Positions 1 to 32,680 of a DNA stretch of 64,000 bases are shown here, piece by piece. The position numbers and the translations under genes are program-made. How positions within the stretch are numbered: the stretch's first letter is position 1; the number at the start of each line of letters is the position of its first letter. Under the pieces are notes generated by a model, which saw nothing but the letters and a program-made list of their open reading frames with translations, was not told where the DNA came from and did not search any database. Source of the stretch: Glandiceps talaboti (lineage: Eukaryota; Hemichordata; Enteropneusta; Spengelidae); NCBI RefSeq assembly GCF_964340395.1, contig NC_135550.1, positions 24,456,676-24,520,675 on the forward strand, given 5' to 3'.

Positions 1-49
<49 letters not shown>

Positions 50-50
50 C

Positions 51-101
<51 letters not shown>

Positions 102-102
102 C

Positions 103-174
<72 letters not shown>
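1..174. repeat. (CTAT)n microsatellite at the window start
   Basis: Continuous CTAT repeat with two CCAT interruptions; it extends beyond the left edge. Confidence 0.98.
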
Positions 175-803
175 GAACAGTCTCTGTTTGTTTATGCACA
201 CACCCCCATATGTGTGTATTTGTGCCTGCCTGTCTGTCTGTCTGCCTGTCCTTCTGCCTATCTATACAGCTTGCTATCTATTCCTATAACATTAGGTTGA
301 TAATGCCATGTAATACGATTCTAGAATAATTCACAGACCTACAAACTCTCCTCGTACATCGAAAGATGACTATGAATTTTGACAAGATTCAGTAAAGGTA
401 AAAACATAATGTATACTGATGAGATGGCTTGCAAAATTAATGTCTAGTGATAAATTCAACATGTATTATATTCTTGTTAGTTTGACCCTATCAAATCACG
501 TTGAACAGTATCACGGTTTTTATTTGATAGACGCAGGATTTCATTGTTGTCCACGAACTGACTAACTCATTACATTTGTAAATGCATTGCTAAGCAATAG
601 TTGAATAGTGACAGAAAGTAGATTTTGTGAAAGAGAATTAATCATACCGAGATCTCTTCACTCACTATTTCATGGCCTCTTATTTGAACAACTTTCTGTT
701 ATCAGTGATTCTTATATATCGTCGTCACGTTATCATTCACTGGCTTCCCTGGCATCAAACGCATATATATGTTTTGTTTTCGCAGGTTTGCGTTTTCCAT
801 TTG

Positions 804-940
804 ATGGTTGGTTAATCGGTTGGTTAATCGGTTGGTTGGTTGGTTGGTTGGTTGGTTGGTTGGTTGGTTGGTCGGTTGGTTGGTTGGTCGGTCGGTCTGT
901 CGGTCGGTCGGTCGGTCGGGCGGGCGGTCGGTCGATCGGT
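804..940. repeat. (GGTT)n/(GGTC)n microsatellite
   Basis: Tetranucleotide array changing from GGTT to GGTC units along its length. It creates spurious long reading frames on both strands. Confidence 0.95.
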
Positions 941-1349
941 TCTGAAATCTTACACGCGTCTCTGCATTTGTACATACATGCCAGGAAATTTAGAATTAAT
1001 ACATGATGCAATATGTTATTTCATTTCCCAATATATTCAAACCCATATGTTGAAATTTGATGGGATCCCGCCATTAAATGTAGACATCTATAGAACATAG
1101 TCTAATAGACTGGATCCCTCACAACTTTACGCAAATATGATAATGCACCTCAATGAAATACATCACAGTGTGAAGATCAAAACAGCACTGCACAAAATAC
1201 TATACACAACAACTCACAATCGTACAGTATCCCCACACGATGTGGCACTACACAACACTACAAGTCCACGGCACTGCACATATACTATACTGCACTACAG
1301 TGTCCAACTATACACAGCATAACACTTATTGTACATTTGTACTGCTTAA

Positions 1350-1706
1350 AAAGTGGCCATATGGATGAGAATTTGGTATTTATTTTGGATTTTTATTTGA
1401 TAAAACAGCTTCACCATGTTTTTCTACTTGAAAAAATACAGCAAAAGAACATATACCAAGTCCATGTTCATAACTCAATACATTGCAAAAAGATGCACAA
1501 GGTGTAAAAAGTTACTTAGTTTGTTATTGTACGTACAATAACAAATATTTACACATTGTTTAGTGTTTTGCTGTTTATTGAGATTTGAATATGGACTTGG
1601 TATATGTTATTTCACATTATTTTTTCAAGTAGAAAAACATGGTGAAGCAGTTTTATCAAATAAAAATCCAAAATAAATACCAAATTCTCATCCATATGGC
1701 CACTTT
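1350..1706. mobile_element. Palindromic MITE-like element, family A copy 1
   Basis: Nearly the whole 357 bp folds back on itself. The arms 1350-1437 and 1619-1706 are close inverted copies, starting AAAGTGGCCATATGGATGAG, and the interior continues to pair around a centre near 1532 (GTTATTGTACGTACAATAAC). No coding capacity. Flanks are compatible with a TA target-site duplication, as for Tc1/mariner-derived MITEs. Copy 2 is at 34927-35267. Confidence 0.8.
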
Positions 1707-1975
1707 AACTCTACACTATACACATCAATAGTACAATTGTTACCGATTTGTTGCCTTCCAAAATGCAAGAGTTATATCATCCTTCCTCGGACTGTTAACA
1801 GCGCTATTCAAATTAAAACGATGGATTTCTTGGTGGTGTGCAAAAAATAGTTTTCGGCAATGTATTGCTCAGTTACGTCTTGTTACGCATCATTTCATAA
1901 TTTATGCACATAAAATACATTAAGTATGAACTCAGTAGGTGTATGCCGTGCAAGACTAACTGAAATAAATAGATA

Positions 1976-1976
1976 A

Positions 1977-2019
<43 letters not shown>

Positions 2020-2030
2020 GGCAGGCAGGC

Positions 2031-2075
<45 letters not shown>
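1976..2075. repeat. (CAGA)n microsatellite
   Basis: CAGA array with a central CAGG block. No gene signal around it. Confidence 0.95.
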
Positions 2076-3762
2076 TACTATGAATTCAATGATAAATAAT
2101 TCACTACATGACACCTGTGACGGTGCATGTGTACGACATAAATTTTATGGTGAATGAAAAACCTAACACCGAGTGAACTTTTGACTCCGTGTTAATTATC
2201 ATTTTTATCTATATTTTGTTTCCATTCGTGCGTGACCTATTAGACAATCCCCCTTGATGCTTTCTATTCTATTATTATTACGATTGGGATGTGATTACAT
2301 CATGTACGTTCTCAGAAATGTTAGTAGAAAGCGGATCCAGAGTGAAACATCCATGTAAATGATCAGAGTGATGAAATGTGCTGTGTCTGTAATAGACAAT
2401 CTCAGAGAAAGAGTGCACAGAGTAATTGGTACACATGTATTGATATCAATCAGGGGTGTCCATCTCTTTCAACGTGATTTGTTTATGTCAGTTACTTCTT
2501 CCTTAACAGGATTTGTCATCATGTGACATCGGTGATGACTTGTCATCGCTTTTAGAAAACTACTACATTATTAAGTTGCTTGAATGAAAATAAGATAATC
2601 CATTTTGCCATATTATGTTGTGAATGAAGAGTGCACGCAACGTATAAGTCTAATGAATTGATCCAGTACAAATCTTGATGAGTTTCTGTGGATTTCAAAC
2701 ATCGTGGAGACTGACTTCGCTACGTCTTTTCACTTCGAACTTTGCCAACGATTCCAATCAACAGTACATATATTTTTTCGCACTTTTGAGGCATCACATA
2801 GCCATTAACGTCTCTTGTTCACTTGAATGAAGTCTTTCCTCATACCCACATATGTTGCTATGGTAACTCCAATCATTTGAATCGAACTACGATTGGAATT
2901 TATTCATATCCTGGTCTCTCCATCTGTGATTATTCAGCACTAATTTTGTTTTTCTTCTGCTCTTCGCCTGAATGTTAAATCATTTGCATGTTTCAGAGCT
3001 GAAATACAATTTGTACTTTATCACTAGTTTGTGTGGTAAAGACGATATTTGAATACATCAGAGCAAAATCTGCTTTTCAAAAGATATCAAAGGTTTCTGA
3101 TTGTTAATACAAAATGTCGCCCTTCTCGCCAAAAATATATATTTTATCATAAAAATTAAAATTGTACACTCTGTCGATTAAAATGCTTATTGAATTAATA
3201 CGAATCGGACTTTTTGTCACGAAACCCTCGGGACTGCAAACAATGATGCAGACATTCAAACACTGACAATGAACCGTACCCTTGCTCGAAAAATCTGTCT
3301 TAAATTTTATTTAAGGGAGTACTTTAAATGACTCATCACTTCCAATACACGTAGCATTACAATGATGAATCGATTTGTGTGTATGACAGTTGTTGCGGAG
3401 CAACTAAACATGGTAAATTAAAGGCAGTACGCTAAGTAAAATCGTCGACGTTTTGAATAAAAATTCTCCACTAAGATAATCGTCAGCACACTATCTAACC
3501 ATGAACTTGTACATAGTCACACAAACCGTGCGTATGTACGTACACACCAGTTATGTGTCGAAAACTAACGTATACTAGTATGTGATCTACAGATAGATCA
3601 AATCTGAAGTGTATATCACAAGCTTGTATAAGTCACCTCCTTTCATGTTTAAAGGTGATTCAAAATGCTCACATTCACTATCGCTAATTTGCTAGACGAC
3701 ATGTTTGTGAAACGCATTCTGGTTTTAAAAACATTTGGTTTTATTGGTACCCACATACTTAA
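2076..3762. other. Non-coding stretch upstream of the first PC2 exon seen
   Basis: No exon, RNA gene or repeat family recognised. I looked for the PC2 signal-peptide exon here and in 1-2075 (a donor after an open frame of the right phase) and found none. Confidence 0.5.
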
Positions 3763-4024
3763 ACTATTTAAATGTGTTACTTTCAACACAAAGTTGTTGA
3801 TTTCTGTGTACATATAGATTTGTAACTTGTCCCATCTTAGCTATCATTTTGTATATGATGATTCTATTTCGGCCCACGTAATTTAAATGTGTTTGTACAT
3901 TGTTGTAGATTCAACCTGTCCCATCTTCATCATTTTGTACATGATAATTTTATTTCGAATTGGACTATTTAAATGTGTTTATTTCAAAGCTAACGTTTTT
4001 TATTTCTGTGTACATTTCTTGTAG

Positions 4025-23886
<19,862 letters not shown>

Positions 23887-25303
23887 AAAAATGACAACTG
23901 GAAAAATACTAATTTGATTTATCTTATCAGTAACGTTCTAAATCTAAGTGAAAAACCCCTTGATTGAAGTTTTAAAAAAAGAAAACATTAAATGCCCATA
24001 AATAGATATTTTTGACCCGCCAATTTTAGATGACAAATATACACCACAGAAAACGTTATCAGAGAACTTTATCTGTGGTTTTATCCAGTCAAAACCAAAC
24101 GTTATTCCATTGAACGTTAACCAGACCAGCCTGCTTGACAGATGTCCTTTATACATATATATAGACTGAAATGTACAACACACGCTGAAATTAATGAAAT
24201 GAAATGAACAACTATGAACTAGTTTATCTATATAGAATAATACGGGAAGAAAGTGCAATGAATGTCTTATCCAAGTCCATACAATAGTATTTAATTTCCC
24301 TAAATGTAAATTGTTTTGTGTATACTATACTACCACTGTGTAATTTTACTGTAAAATGATTTATGAAATAGAAGTTGCAAAGAAAGAGAGAGAGTTTTAT
24401 TTTTGAAATATATTATGAGACAATGTCACCTTTCTTTTCTTTGAGCTCATGTAGGTGATTGTATTCTAGATAGTTTCAGAATTTCATTTATGAATTCTCG
24501 TCGAGGGTGACCGTTTAATAGCTTCAAAATCTTCACTTTGTTGTGTAGTTACTAAACTTATCAACTGAATAGTCAAAGCATAAGTCTTCAGATGCTGTGA
24601 GGTATAGAATTTCACTACATTTCGTCACGAGCGGGCGTCCTTTTCGAGGGTTTAACATAGAGAAAGTTGCACAGCTACCACTCTTCGTGAGGGACGCCCT
24701 CGCTCGACGAAACGAAACGCCTGAAATAATATTAATGCGTTGAAATCACAGGCTTTATAATTGTTGTACCGTTAAATGTATAAAGCCCAATCGAGGCATA
24801 GTTAAAATGAATTTTATGCATTTCAATATTTGAATGTATTCAAAACATATCTCAGCTCATTTACAGCCACTACTTCAGTTTAAAAGGTGACCTGAACATC
24901 AAACAGTGCCCTCTATCGCATAGGTTTTTGCAGTAGGCTCCCCTTGCAATGTATAGGTTACTAATGGCTGGACAACACGCAAAATGCGAGTGGTATTTTT
25001 TCCTCGTACAATTGCTTTAATTTTACCAAACCCTGTAAGTTCAAATGTGTCAAATAAATTGTGAATATAGTGTCTAAATATTGCAAATATGTGTTTTCCT
25101 TTTTGTTCTTTACACGATACAAAATATAAAAATATAAAAAACAGAATTGTGAAACAAGTAGGACATTAAAAAGACAAACTGACAAATACACACATGAACA
25201 AATACAAAATTTGAAAATACAACAAATCTCTAAGGTTAAGGCTAAGCTTCACCAATTTTCGACTGTGTGGCATTTCGAGTGCACTCCTATACTTTTAGAG
25301 AAC
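23887..25303. other. Downstream region of PC2
   Basis: Presumed 3' UTR and spacer. Polyadenylation-like hexamers include ATTAAA near 23988 and AATAAA near 25053; neither can be preferred. A small inverted repeat (24619-24640 with 24691-24713) is noted separately. Confidence 0.4.
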
Positions 25304-25538
<235 letters not shown>

Positions 25539-26059
25539 GAGACTTTTTTGAACATTCAAACCCCAGGAGCAGTCGTTTACCTTGTAGTTTGCAAAATTGT
25601 ACACTTCATTTACCTACCATACATTTAATTATGAGGCACTCAATAGCCAAGCAAATGTGTGTGTGTGTCTGCCAAAATATCTCTGAATAAGTAAGTTAAA
25701 GTATAGGTAATATAGCCGGCCATACAGTTGTATAATAATGCATTGACTCGAGTAAAATTGGGGTATTGAAGACAATTTTCGAGTATTCTATGGCTTTCGA
25801 TAATGTGTATGGGTTGAAATTGTATGGTCACCTACATGGCCTTATTTTTTAAAGTGTTTACTGTAGGAGGTGGACACCCCTCCCACACCCTTTCGATAAT
25901 GTGCATGGTTTGAAATTTTATGCCACCTACATGTACTGCTTTTTTTTTTTTAAAGTGCTCACTGGACTACTGGACACCCCTCCCACACCCTTTGATTGGT
26001 ATTCTAAAATATCATTAATATCATATAAACATTGAAATAAGTTCTATGCTTAGAACAGT

Positions 26060-26290
26060 TACGAAGTTCGAGATATTACTATTGGAGCGGGGGTGGGGGG
26101 GGGACTATATAATTACACATTAAAATATGTGTAGTGAGGGGAGGGGGCTAAGAAAATTCTTGGGTTCACTGGGGGCGGGGCATGAAATTTTTTGAGAGCG
26201 CAAAGGGGGCTGCGAAAATCGTTTTGACCAAAATGATTTATCCCCAGCCCCCCCCCCCCCCCCTTCACCGTAAATTCTGACCCAGCCATA
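26060..26290. repeat. G/C-run repeat downstream of PC2
   Basis: Contains a G run (about 26091-26103), several GGGGG blocks and a C run of about 16 (26249-26265). Possibly related to the repeats at 27560-27740 and 29790-30010. Confidence 0.55.
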
Positions 26291-27559
26291 TTTTGTCCGA
26301 GGCGCATCCGAGGATTTATACTTGAATTCGACGAGTTTTTAGGTTTTTCACCTGAGAGTCAACCTAGTTATCTACAGCTCTGTTACGCAACCTCTTACCT
26401 ATCATCATGTTAATTGGAAAATTAACCATAGAAACCCAGAGGAGGCTGGAGGGGGTGGAGACAACACTTCAGTGTGAAGTTACAGTCCCAATTCGAATAG
26501 TATTTCCGTATTACCCACCCATAACTCTGTTACTAACCCTGGTGCACATACGCATTGTGAAGTCAATGAACAAAGTCTATGAAAACCAGCTTTCTGCACA
26601 AGTCACTTTGTAGTGAAGTGGTTATAGAGAATGTCTAGGATAGATAGGTATAGAACTAGAGATACGGTGTCCGAGACCCACCAAGGTAAGTGCGATTTTT
26701 TTACACACACTTCATAAAATGACAGGTGCAGAATTAGGTGTTATACACAGTGCTATAGAAATGATTAACAAGCTTCGTTCATGGGTTTGCATGTAAAGTG
26801 TTAGAGGACAGTTCCTTTCAAGAATTAATGGTATGCAGACACTTTCTTAGTGTAAAAATGTGAGCACAGTTGAAACAATGGGGAAGAGTCGGAAGAGGAG
26901 TATAATAACATTTAGTAGCGTATGAGTATAAGCAATTTCACTATAGTTTTGAGTAGCGGCACTCCCTGTAGCTTTGTATTTTTTTACTACCCCCTCAGAT
27001 TCCTCGAACCCCCTATCTTAGCTTCATTTCTTTGTGCTTAGATATCCAGAGAAAAGTCAACCAACCGTGTATCGTGCATTCTCTCATAGAGTTATGATTG
27101 GCAATTCTGGCTAAGAAGTAACCTGTGAGGTACACAGGCACTTGAACCAATCTGAAATTTAAAATTGACCCTGTTCCCCCATACAGATTGATTCCATTGT
27201 ACTAAAAAATGGCTCTCTGTTCAAATTTTAAAAAAGGATGTCAAACATGAAAAGGGACACAAGTCCAAATGAGAATCAATGGTAACCCAACCCAAACCCT
27301 AACCGATGTGACATCAGTGGGATGTGTAACTGGTGGCAGCAAACTGGGAAGCCAAAATCACAAAATAATGCAAAGTTAGACAATACAATGAGTTTAATTA
27401 AAATGTGACCATATCCTAATCTCATTTATTTAAAATATGCCCCCAACCGATTTGTAAAAAGTGAACTCTCCCCCATTTCGCCACCCCTTGTATTTACTGA
27501 AGGCTACCTTATTGACGAGCTTGAAAGTGCTGGTCATTTACATATAAATTTGTGTCATT

Positions 27560-27740
27560 TTCAAGTACAAGTAATGTCAGCTCTTTTTTCTCATGAACCC
27601 CCTCCCCTCTCATACATGTAAAACCTGGAGGGGGGATATGGAAACCCCTAAGGGAGCAATCAGTTTTACGGCCGGAGGGGGGGGGGCACCTCAATTTGGG
27701 ACTCAAAGAGGGGGGGGGTCATCATTTATACGAAGTGAAT
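27560..27740. repeat. G-run dispersed repeat
   Basis: Contains two long G runs and the segment AGGGAGCAATCAGTTTTACG GCCGG at 27651-27675, whose near-perfect reverse complement is at 29914-29940. Confidence 0.65.
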
Positions 27741-27999
27741 AAAGGGGGAGGAGGTCACCTCGTTTTCAACAACTAAACAAAATCATGAGCCATGCTCCTG
27801 TACTTAAATGTCCATACATTTAACATCATAACTAGGCCAAAGCCCCTAAGCTTGCACAGCTGGGTAGATTCACTTGTGACCGGCTGCCTCACGATGCATC
27901 GTACATAGAGCACGGATGCATAGTCATTGTACCGCAATGCATCCTTGGGTAAAACCACCAAAAAAAACCACCTCATAGTATATAGGAGGCACATACGTA

Positions 28000-29780
28000 C
28001 TAGTCATTGAGCCACTACGCTGCTGCTAGTGGGCGCTATGCGAGCTATTACACCAACAAATGTATGTGCATAAACTAAACCATAAACAAATAGCTATAAG
28101 CATACATTCACATATAACATAAACTCTGTCTCTTGATACATCCAATACATATGATATGGCATCACAACACTGCACCATGGCCAATTATTTGTTAGAAATG
28201 ACTTCTCGCTATTGCATGCCATGAGTTACAATTGTGTCATAGAAAAACTTGTATGTGTAGCTGTACATGTAACACATAAGAAATGAAATACCTTAAGATT
28301 TACTGGCTCTAAAATATGTTCCTCCATTGACCTGAACATGTTAAATTATGCACAAACATAACCAATTTAGGACACTTTGAAATAATATGTGGCAAACACT
28401 GTGACTGAAAGTGCCTGACCTAGCCTGTGTCTAGATATTGGATATTCAATGTCCAAGTATATAGTTAGTCTAGTTCCTATACATTTTTGTACATATAATA
28501 TATGATAACTACGATCATCTCCATTAGAAGTCCCAAATTGATTTATGGTTGAGATAGTTCATGTATTCAATAGTTCAATGTAGGATAAAATCTAAATTCT
28601 TTTAGTGTGGGATGGGGGTGAGAGAGAAGGTTTTTTATAATGAAATCTGTTTTGTACCCCAATACAAACATTTCTAAAAATGTCAAATTGAAAAATGGGA
28701 AAAAATTTTGTTGTGCATGGCACTAAAATACATTTATTGTGCCAATAAAATAGCTATTTTTCCTCACTACATACTGGCTTTGTATTCATAACACTACATA
28801 ATACTACATAGTTTACTGATTTGAAATTGATTGTTCTGTGTGCAACAATTTTACCAATTTAGTTAGAAGGGGGTGGGGGAGGGGTTCTGAGGCCTTACTA
28901 AACCTAATGTGTTCATTTGTCATACATGTACAAACTATTGAACTGTTACTTGGCATAGCTATAGTATGAAGTACATGTCTTATCAAAAATAACTTTTCTG
29001 TGTTTGTGTTTCACTTATTCTCTGATACCTGTGACCATCACCAAGTTTAATACATGTTACCAGGCTACAAGTGAAACCCCCTTTTCTCTTGCTATTGTTT
29101 TACACCATAAACTACCAAGAATGAAATATATTCCAAGGTGAACACAATATTAATCAGATTCTCAGAGAATATATATTATGTGAATTACTGATAAACAAAG
29201 TTATAAACACAGACTTGTTTGCTGATGATCTAGTAAAGGGCTACTTACTGTAGCCGGGACTTCTATAGTACAGACACAGTGCAAAGTTATGAGGAAAATT
29301 AGATTTTACATCTCCCCTGGAATATCTAGTATCCACATTGAATGACTGTATACTGCGAGTAAAACAAGCCCTTGAGGAGTGCAAACTAGTCAATGTATGT
29401 ACATATATGGAAAGCCGCAGTTGTATTAAGTCTAAAGAAAACAATATATTGACTATATGATGGGAACAAATCTTTATATAATGCAAGTACATCATTACAC
29501 TCCATGTGACAGTTATTGACATGGGCCATTTATAATAGTGTCAATCTAAGAGATATCCTAGAACTTTTGGTTACTAAACCATGAAACTTTTGTATGTCCA
29601 TGAACAATCATACTTCTGATTGGGTTCCTATCTAAAGAGCTTTATACATGTGAAACAATGGATTTTTGTTAGCAATTTGCCAGATACACTGAAAATTACT
29701 GAAACTGTAACGTAAAATTAGCTGTGCAGTGTGCGGTGTTATGCTTTGAGAATAGTGTCTTTTGCAAAAACAAAGAGTAC
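28000..29780. other. Intergenic AT-rich spacer, nothing recognised
   Basis: Only short open frames with no resemblance to a family. No RNA gene recognised. Confidence 0.5.
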
Positions 29781-29789
29781 TTCTTGTCA

Positions 29790-30010
29790 ACAGATGGGGG
29801 GGGGGGGTCATTATGTTTTTTTATTTGTCAGACAGGGTTGGATTATTTTGTGGATGAATTGCAGTGGGTCACTATTTTTAAGTATAATATGAACAAAAAG
29901 TCACCGGCCCACCCCGGCCGTAAAAACTGATCGCTCCCTAAAGTTTCTTGTGAAAATTCATAACCACCCCCCCCCCGAAATTCTCCACGAACACCCCCTA
30001 ACATGGTAAT
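29790..30010. repeat. G/C-run dispersed repeat, inverted relative to 27560
   Basis: G run at about 29799-29808, CCGGCCGTAAAAACTGATCG at 29914, and a C run at about 29966-29976. Confidence 0.65.
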
Positions 30011-30539
30011 AAAATTAATTAACCATTCATTCCGACTTTGATCCCGATGTATAAAACAGCTGGCAAAACCAGTAAAGAATGTTATAGTAATATAGTTATT
30101 TATGAACAAGTATGGATAAGCCATTACTTCATCCATACAATGTCAAAATACGGAAATATTTTATCACGCCGCTTTCAACATGACTACCACTTTCTTCAAA
30201 GTCATGCAAGCACACACGTGAGGCTATTTCCTTGTTGCCGTTCCGTGAACTGCACAGCCTGAGAAATGGGGCGTGTCTTAAATCGGCCCCTACCATTTTA
30301 TTCCTAAGGGGTGTCCGTAAAGAATAAAATTATTGACACAAGAAAAGACGTACTAGTTAGTGAAGTTTATGAGTTTAATTTATCAAGTTTATAGTTCCTT
30401 ATATATTTTGATACATATAATGAAATTTAATGAGTATGTAGTCTTAAAGTATTCCTAAACTGCCACAAAATGAGTGAACATGCTATTACCCTACCCTACC
30501 ATATGTACAATGCCTCACGTTGTAGCATGAGGAATGCCT

Positions 30540-31330
30540 CGTGTCTGTAGAATCCGTGCATATATTATCATCTCACGTGTACTAAACATGTGCGACGTCA
30601 ACAACACTTAGAGTTAGTAATGCCATTCGTGTGTCGATCGGGGAATGTGTAGTTGGACGTATTGAAACATCTCCAAAAGAAGCGAAATTTAGTCGTCAAA
30701 CGTGGCGAAAGTTACTTTCGTGTGAGGAGTAAAAGCAGGTAAGAAACCCAATTTGTAGTTCTCTGCGGACGGCTAACTCGTAAAATACATAGATTAATAT
30801 TTGAAGTGAACGTTCGTCTGTGATGCTTCCATGGATGGATCTTCCATAAAAAATTCATGTTCGGCGACAGTTCGTTTATCGAAAAAAAAACACTTGATAT
30901 TTGCTCAAAATGTATAGCATGATAAATTGTACAAGAAAGTTGGATTGTCGAATTTGATACATCGCCACATATTACTGCTATACTGTTTACTAGTCTGCAC
31001 AACGATCGACCCCGACCGTCGTTTCAACCTCGAAAGCCTAGACGCACGATCGAACCCGCGTGACTTTATTGATGTATATGTAAATGCGTGGTGTGCCATT
31101 AGGACAAGCAGCCATGATCATTCAATATTTTGGCTTACAAATATTTACAACATATACGGCGAATGTAATTTGTTTTTGTATTTTACATCGGGATCTAAAC
31201 CCTTGTAAACACGACATTTATGAATAACTTGTTATGAACCACTACACAGGTAAATATGTATCGGCATCGCTCGCCGGTTAGGGTTAGTATGTCTCGATCG
31301 GATACACGTGCGATCACACGGGGTGATTTT
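30540..31330 (+). promoter_or_regulatory. Presumed promoter and 5' non-coding region of the CIPC-like gene
   Basis: Noticeably richer in CpG than its AT-rich surroundings, as a promoter would be. Contains perfect E-boxes CACGTG at 30574-30579 and 31305-31310; a third is just upstream at 30215-30220. A non-canonical CACGTT is at 30516-30521 and a CRE-like TGCGACGTCA at 30591-30600. A strong donor (AAAAGCAG then gtaaga) at 30739 could end a non-coding first exon; further donor-like sites are near 31479 and 31492. No transcript data, so the start site is an inference. Confidence 0.45.
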
Positions 31331-32484
31331 AACCTTGCCTTTGCTGGGCTCAATGTCTAATGTAGACATATTATAGTACAGTATGTGTGTCAGTCAGCCA
31401 AAGTATGATTTCAACATCAGCCTGTGTATTATGTTGTTGTTGGTATTGAGCTAGAGAGCCCAGTTTTAAGTTGACTAGGTAAGGTTCACCCGGTGAGTAC
31501 TGTATTTACATGTAATGTTACACTTCGTAAAGTAGTACGTACTAGTATATATGTCTGTCCATCACTTGTCTGTCGTTATTGAAATATTGAGATTATCAAT
31601 ATACAATGTAATAGGTGTCATCCCATTAGAAATCTGGTGAAATCTCTTCGGAAGAAAATGTTCAGGCCTTTGAAAAAAAATTCGTTAAATATTGTGAGAC
31701 AGCTATAGTAGGTACATTTTTGTTCACCAAAGAAAGCACAAAAAAAAATACAAATCAAAGGAGAAACTTTTTAATTTTTTAATTTGTGTGTGAGTGGGGG
31801 GGGGGGGGGGGGCTGATTAAGACAACAAGCACTTCAAAATTATGTTAGTGCCTGATTTTACATTTATGGTACATTGAATTTCAGGGTATGCCCCAAACAG
31901 TTTTTGTGCAACACTAGATTGAAATTTTCAGTGAATATGTCAGGCTCTGATCTTTTATGCTCAACAAGTCATCCAGCACAAAATGATATCGATGATTAAA
32001 AGTTTCACCATCGGTTTGTATAATACTGAATGTTGTCAGTTATGGTTTTATTTTTGGTTTGTGTACCTGAAGGGACACTTGAGCCAGCTTTTTATGCCAA
32101 AATAACCATTTGTATTCACCTGATCCTGTACATAATATCCTTACCATCCTCACTCCTTATATCCTGTAACCCGTTCTTCATTTTGGTTGATTTCCCAAAA
32201 AGGCTAGGAAACACTAAACGTGGGTTGCGTGTTCTTCATTTATTTATTTTTGAATCTTTATGATTTCTACCACATCTGCATGTCTGTCGTATCAAAAATC
32301 AGTCTCTCGTCAAAGTAAATAAAAAATCAGTCTCTAGTCTTAGTAAATCAGTCTTTAGTTTAAGTAATTCATTGATTATGTTTCTTCAAATAATGTGATT
32401 GAAAACTTCCATGATTTTACAATTCAGCATTAACGTTGTATTCTTATTTTAATTGCCGGTAATCAGTATTTCCACTAATCCAAC

Positions 32485-32680
32485 ATGAGTCAAGTACAGT
32501 GTTGTGAAGACATTGACTTGCCAGCACCAGAAAAGGTTGGTGCCAAGATCACTGATGGTAACCATGGCGATAGCTCTGAATCAGGAGCTGTGAGTGCAGA
32601 GAGTGACCTTGATGCCGGAACGAGGTCAAATGATGATACTGACAATGTTTCACTAGAAACATCAGACTCCAATTCACCAA
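32485..32680 (+). CDS. CIPC: CIPC-like exon 1 (coding start)
   Basis: ATG at 32485 gives MSQVQCCEDIDLPAPEKVGA, then an acidic Ser-rich stretch ending DSNSPS. Donor gtaagt at 32681, phase 1 out. The exon probably starts a little upstream, after an AG near 32466. Start chosen as the first ATG of the open frame. Confidence 0.7.

Noticed and set aside
30927-31208. 93-codon open frame in the presumed promoter of the CIPC-like gene
   Set aside because: No family resemblance, and it runs across splice-donor-like and E-box sequence; probably chance in a CpG-richer patch.
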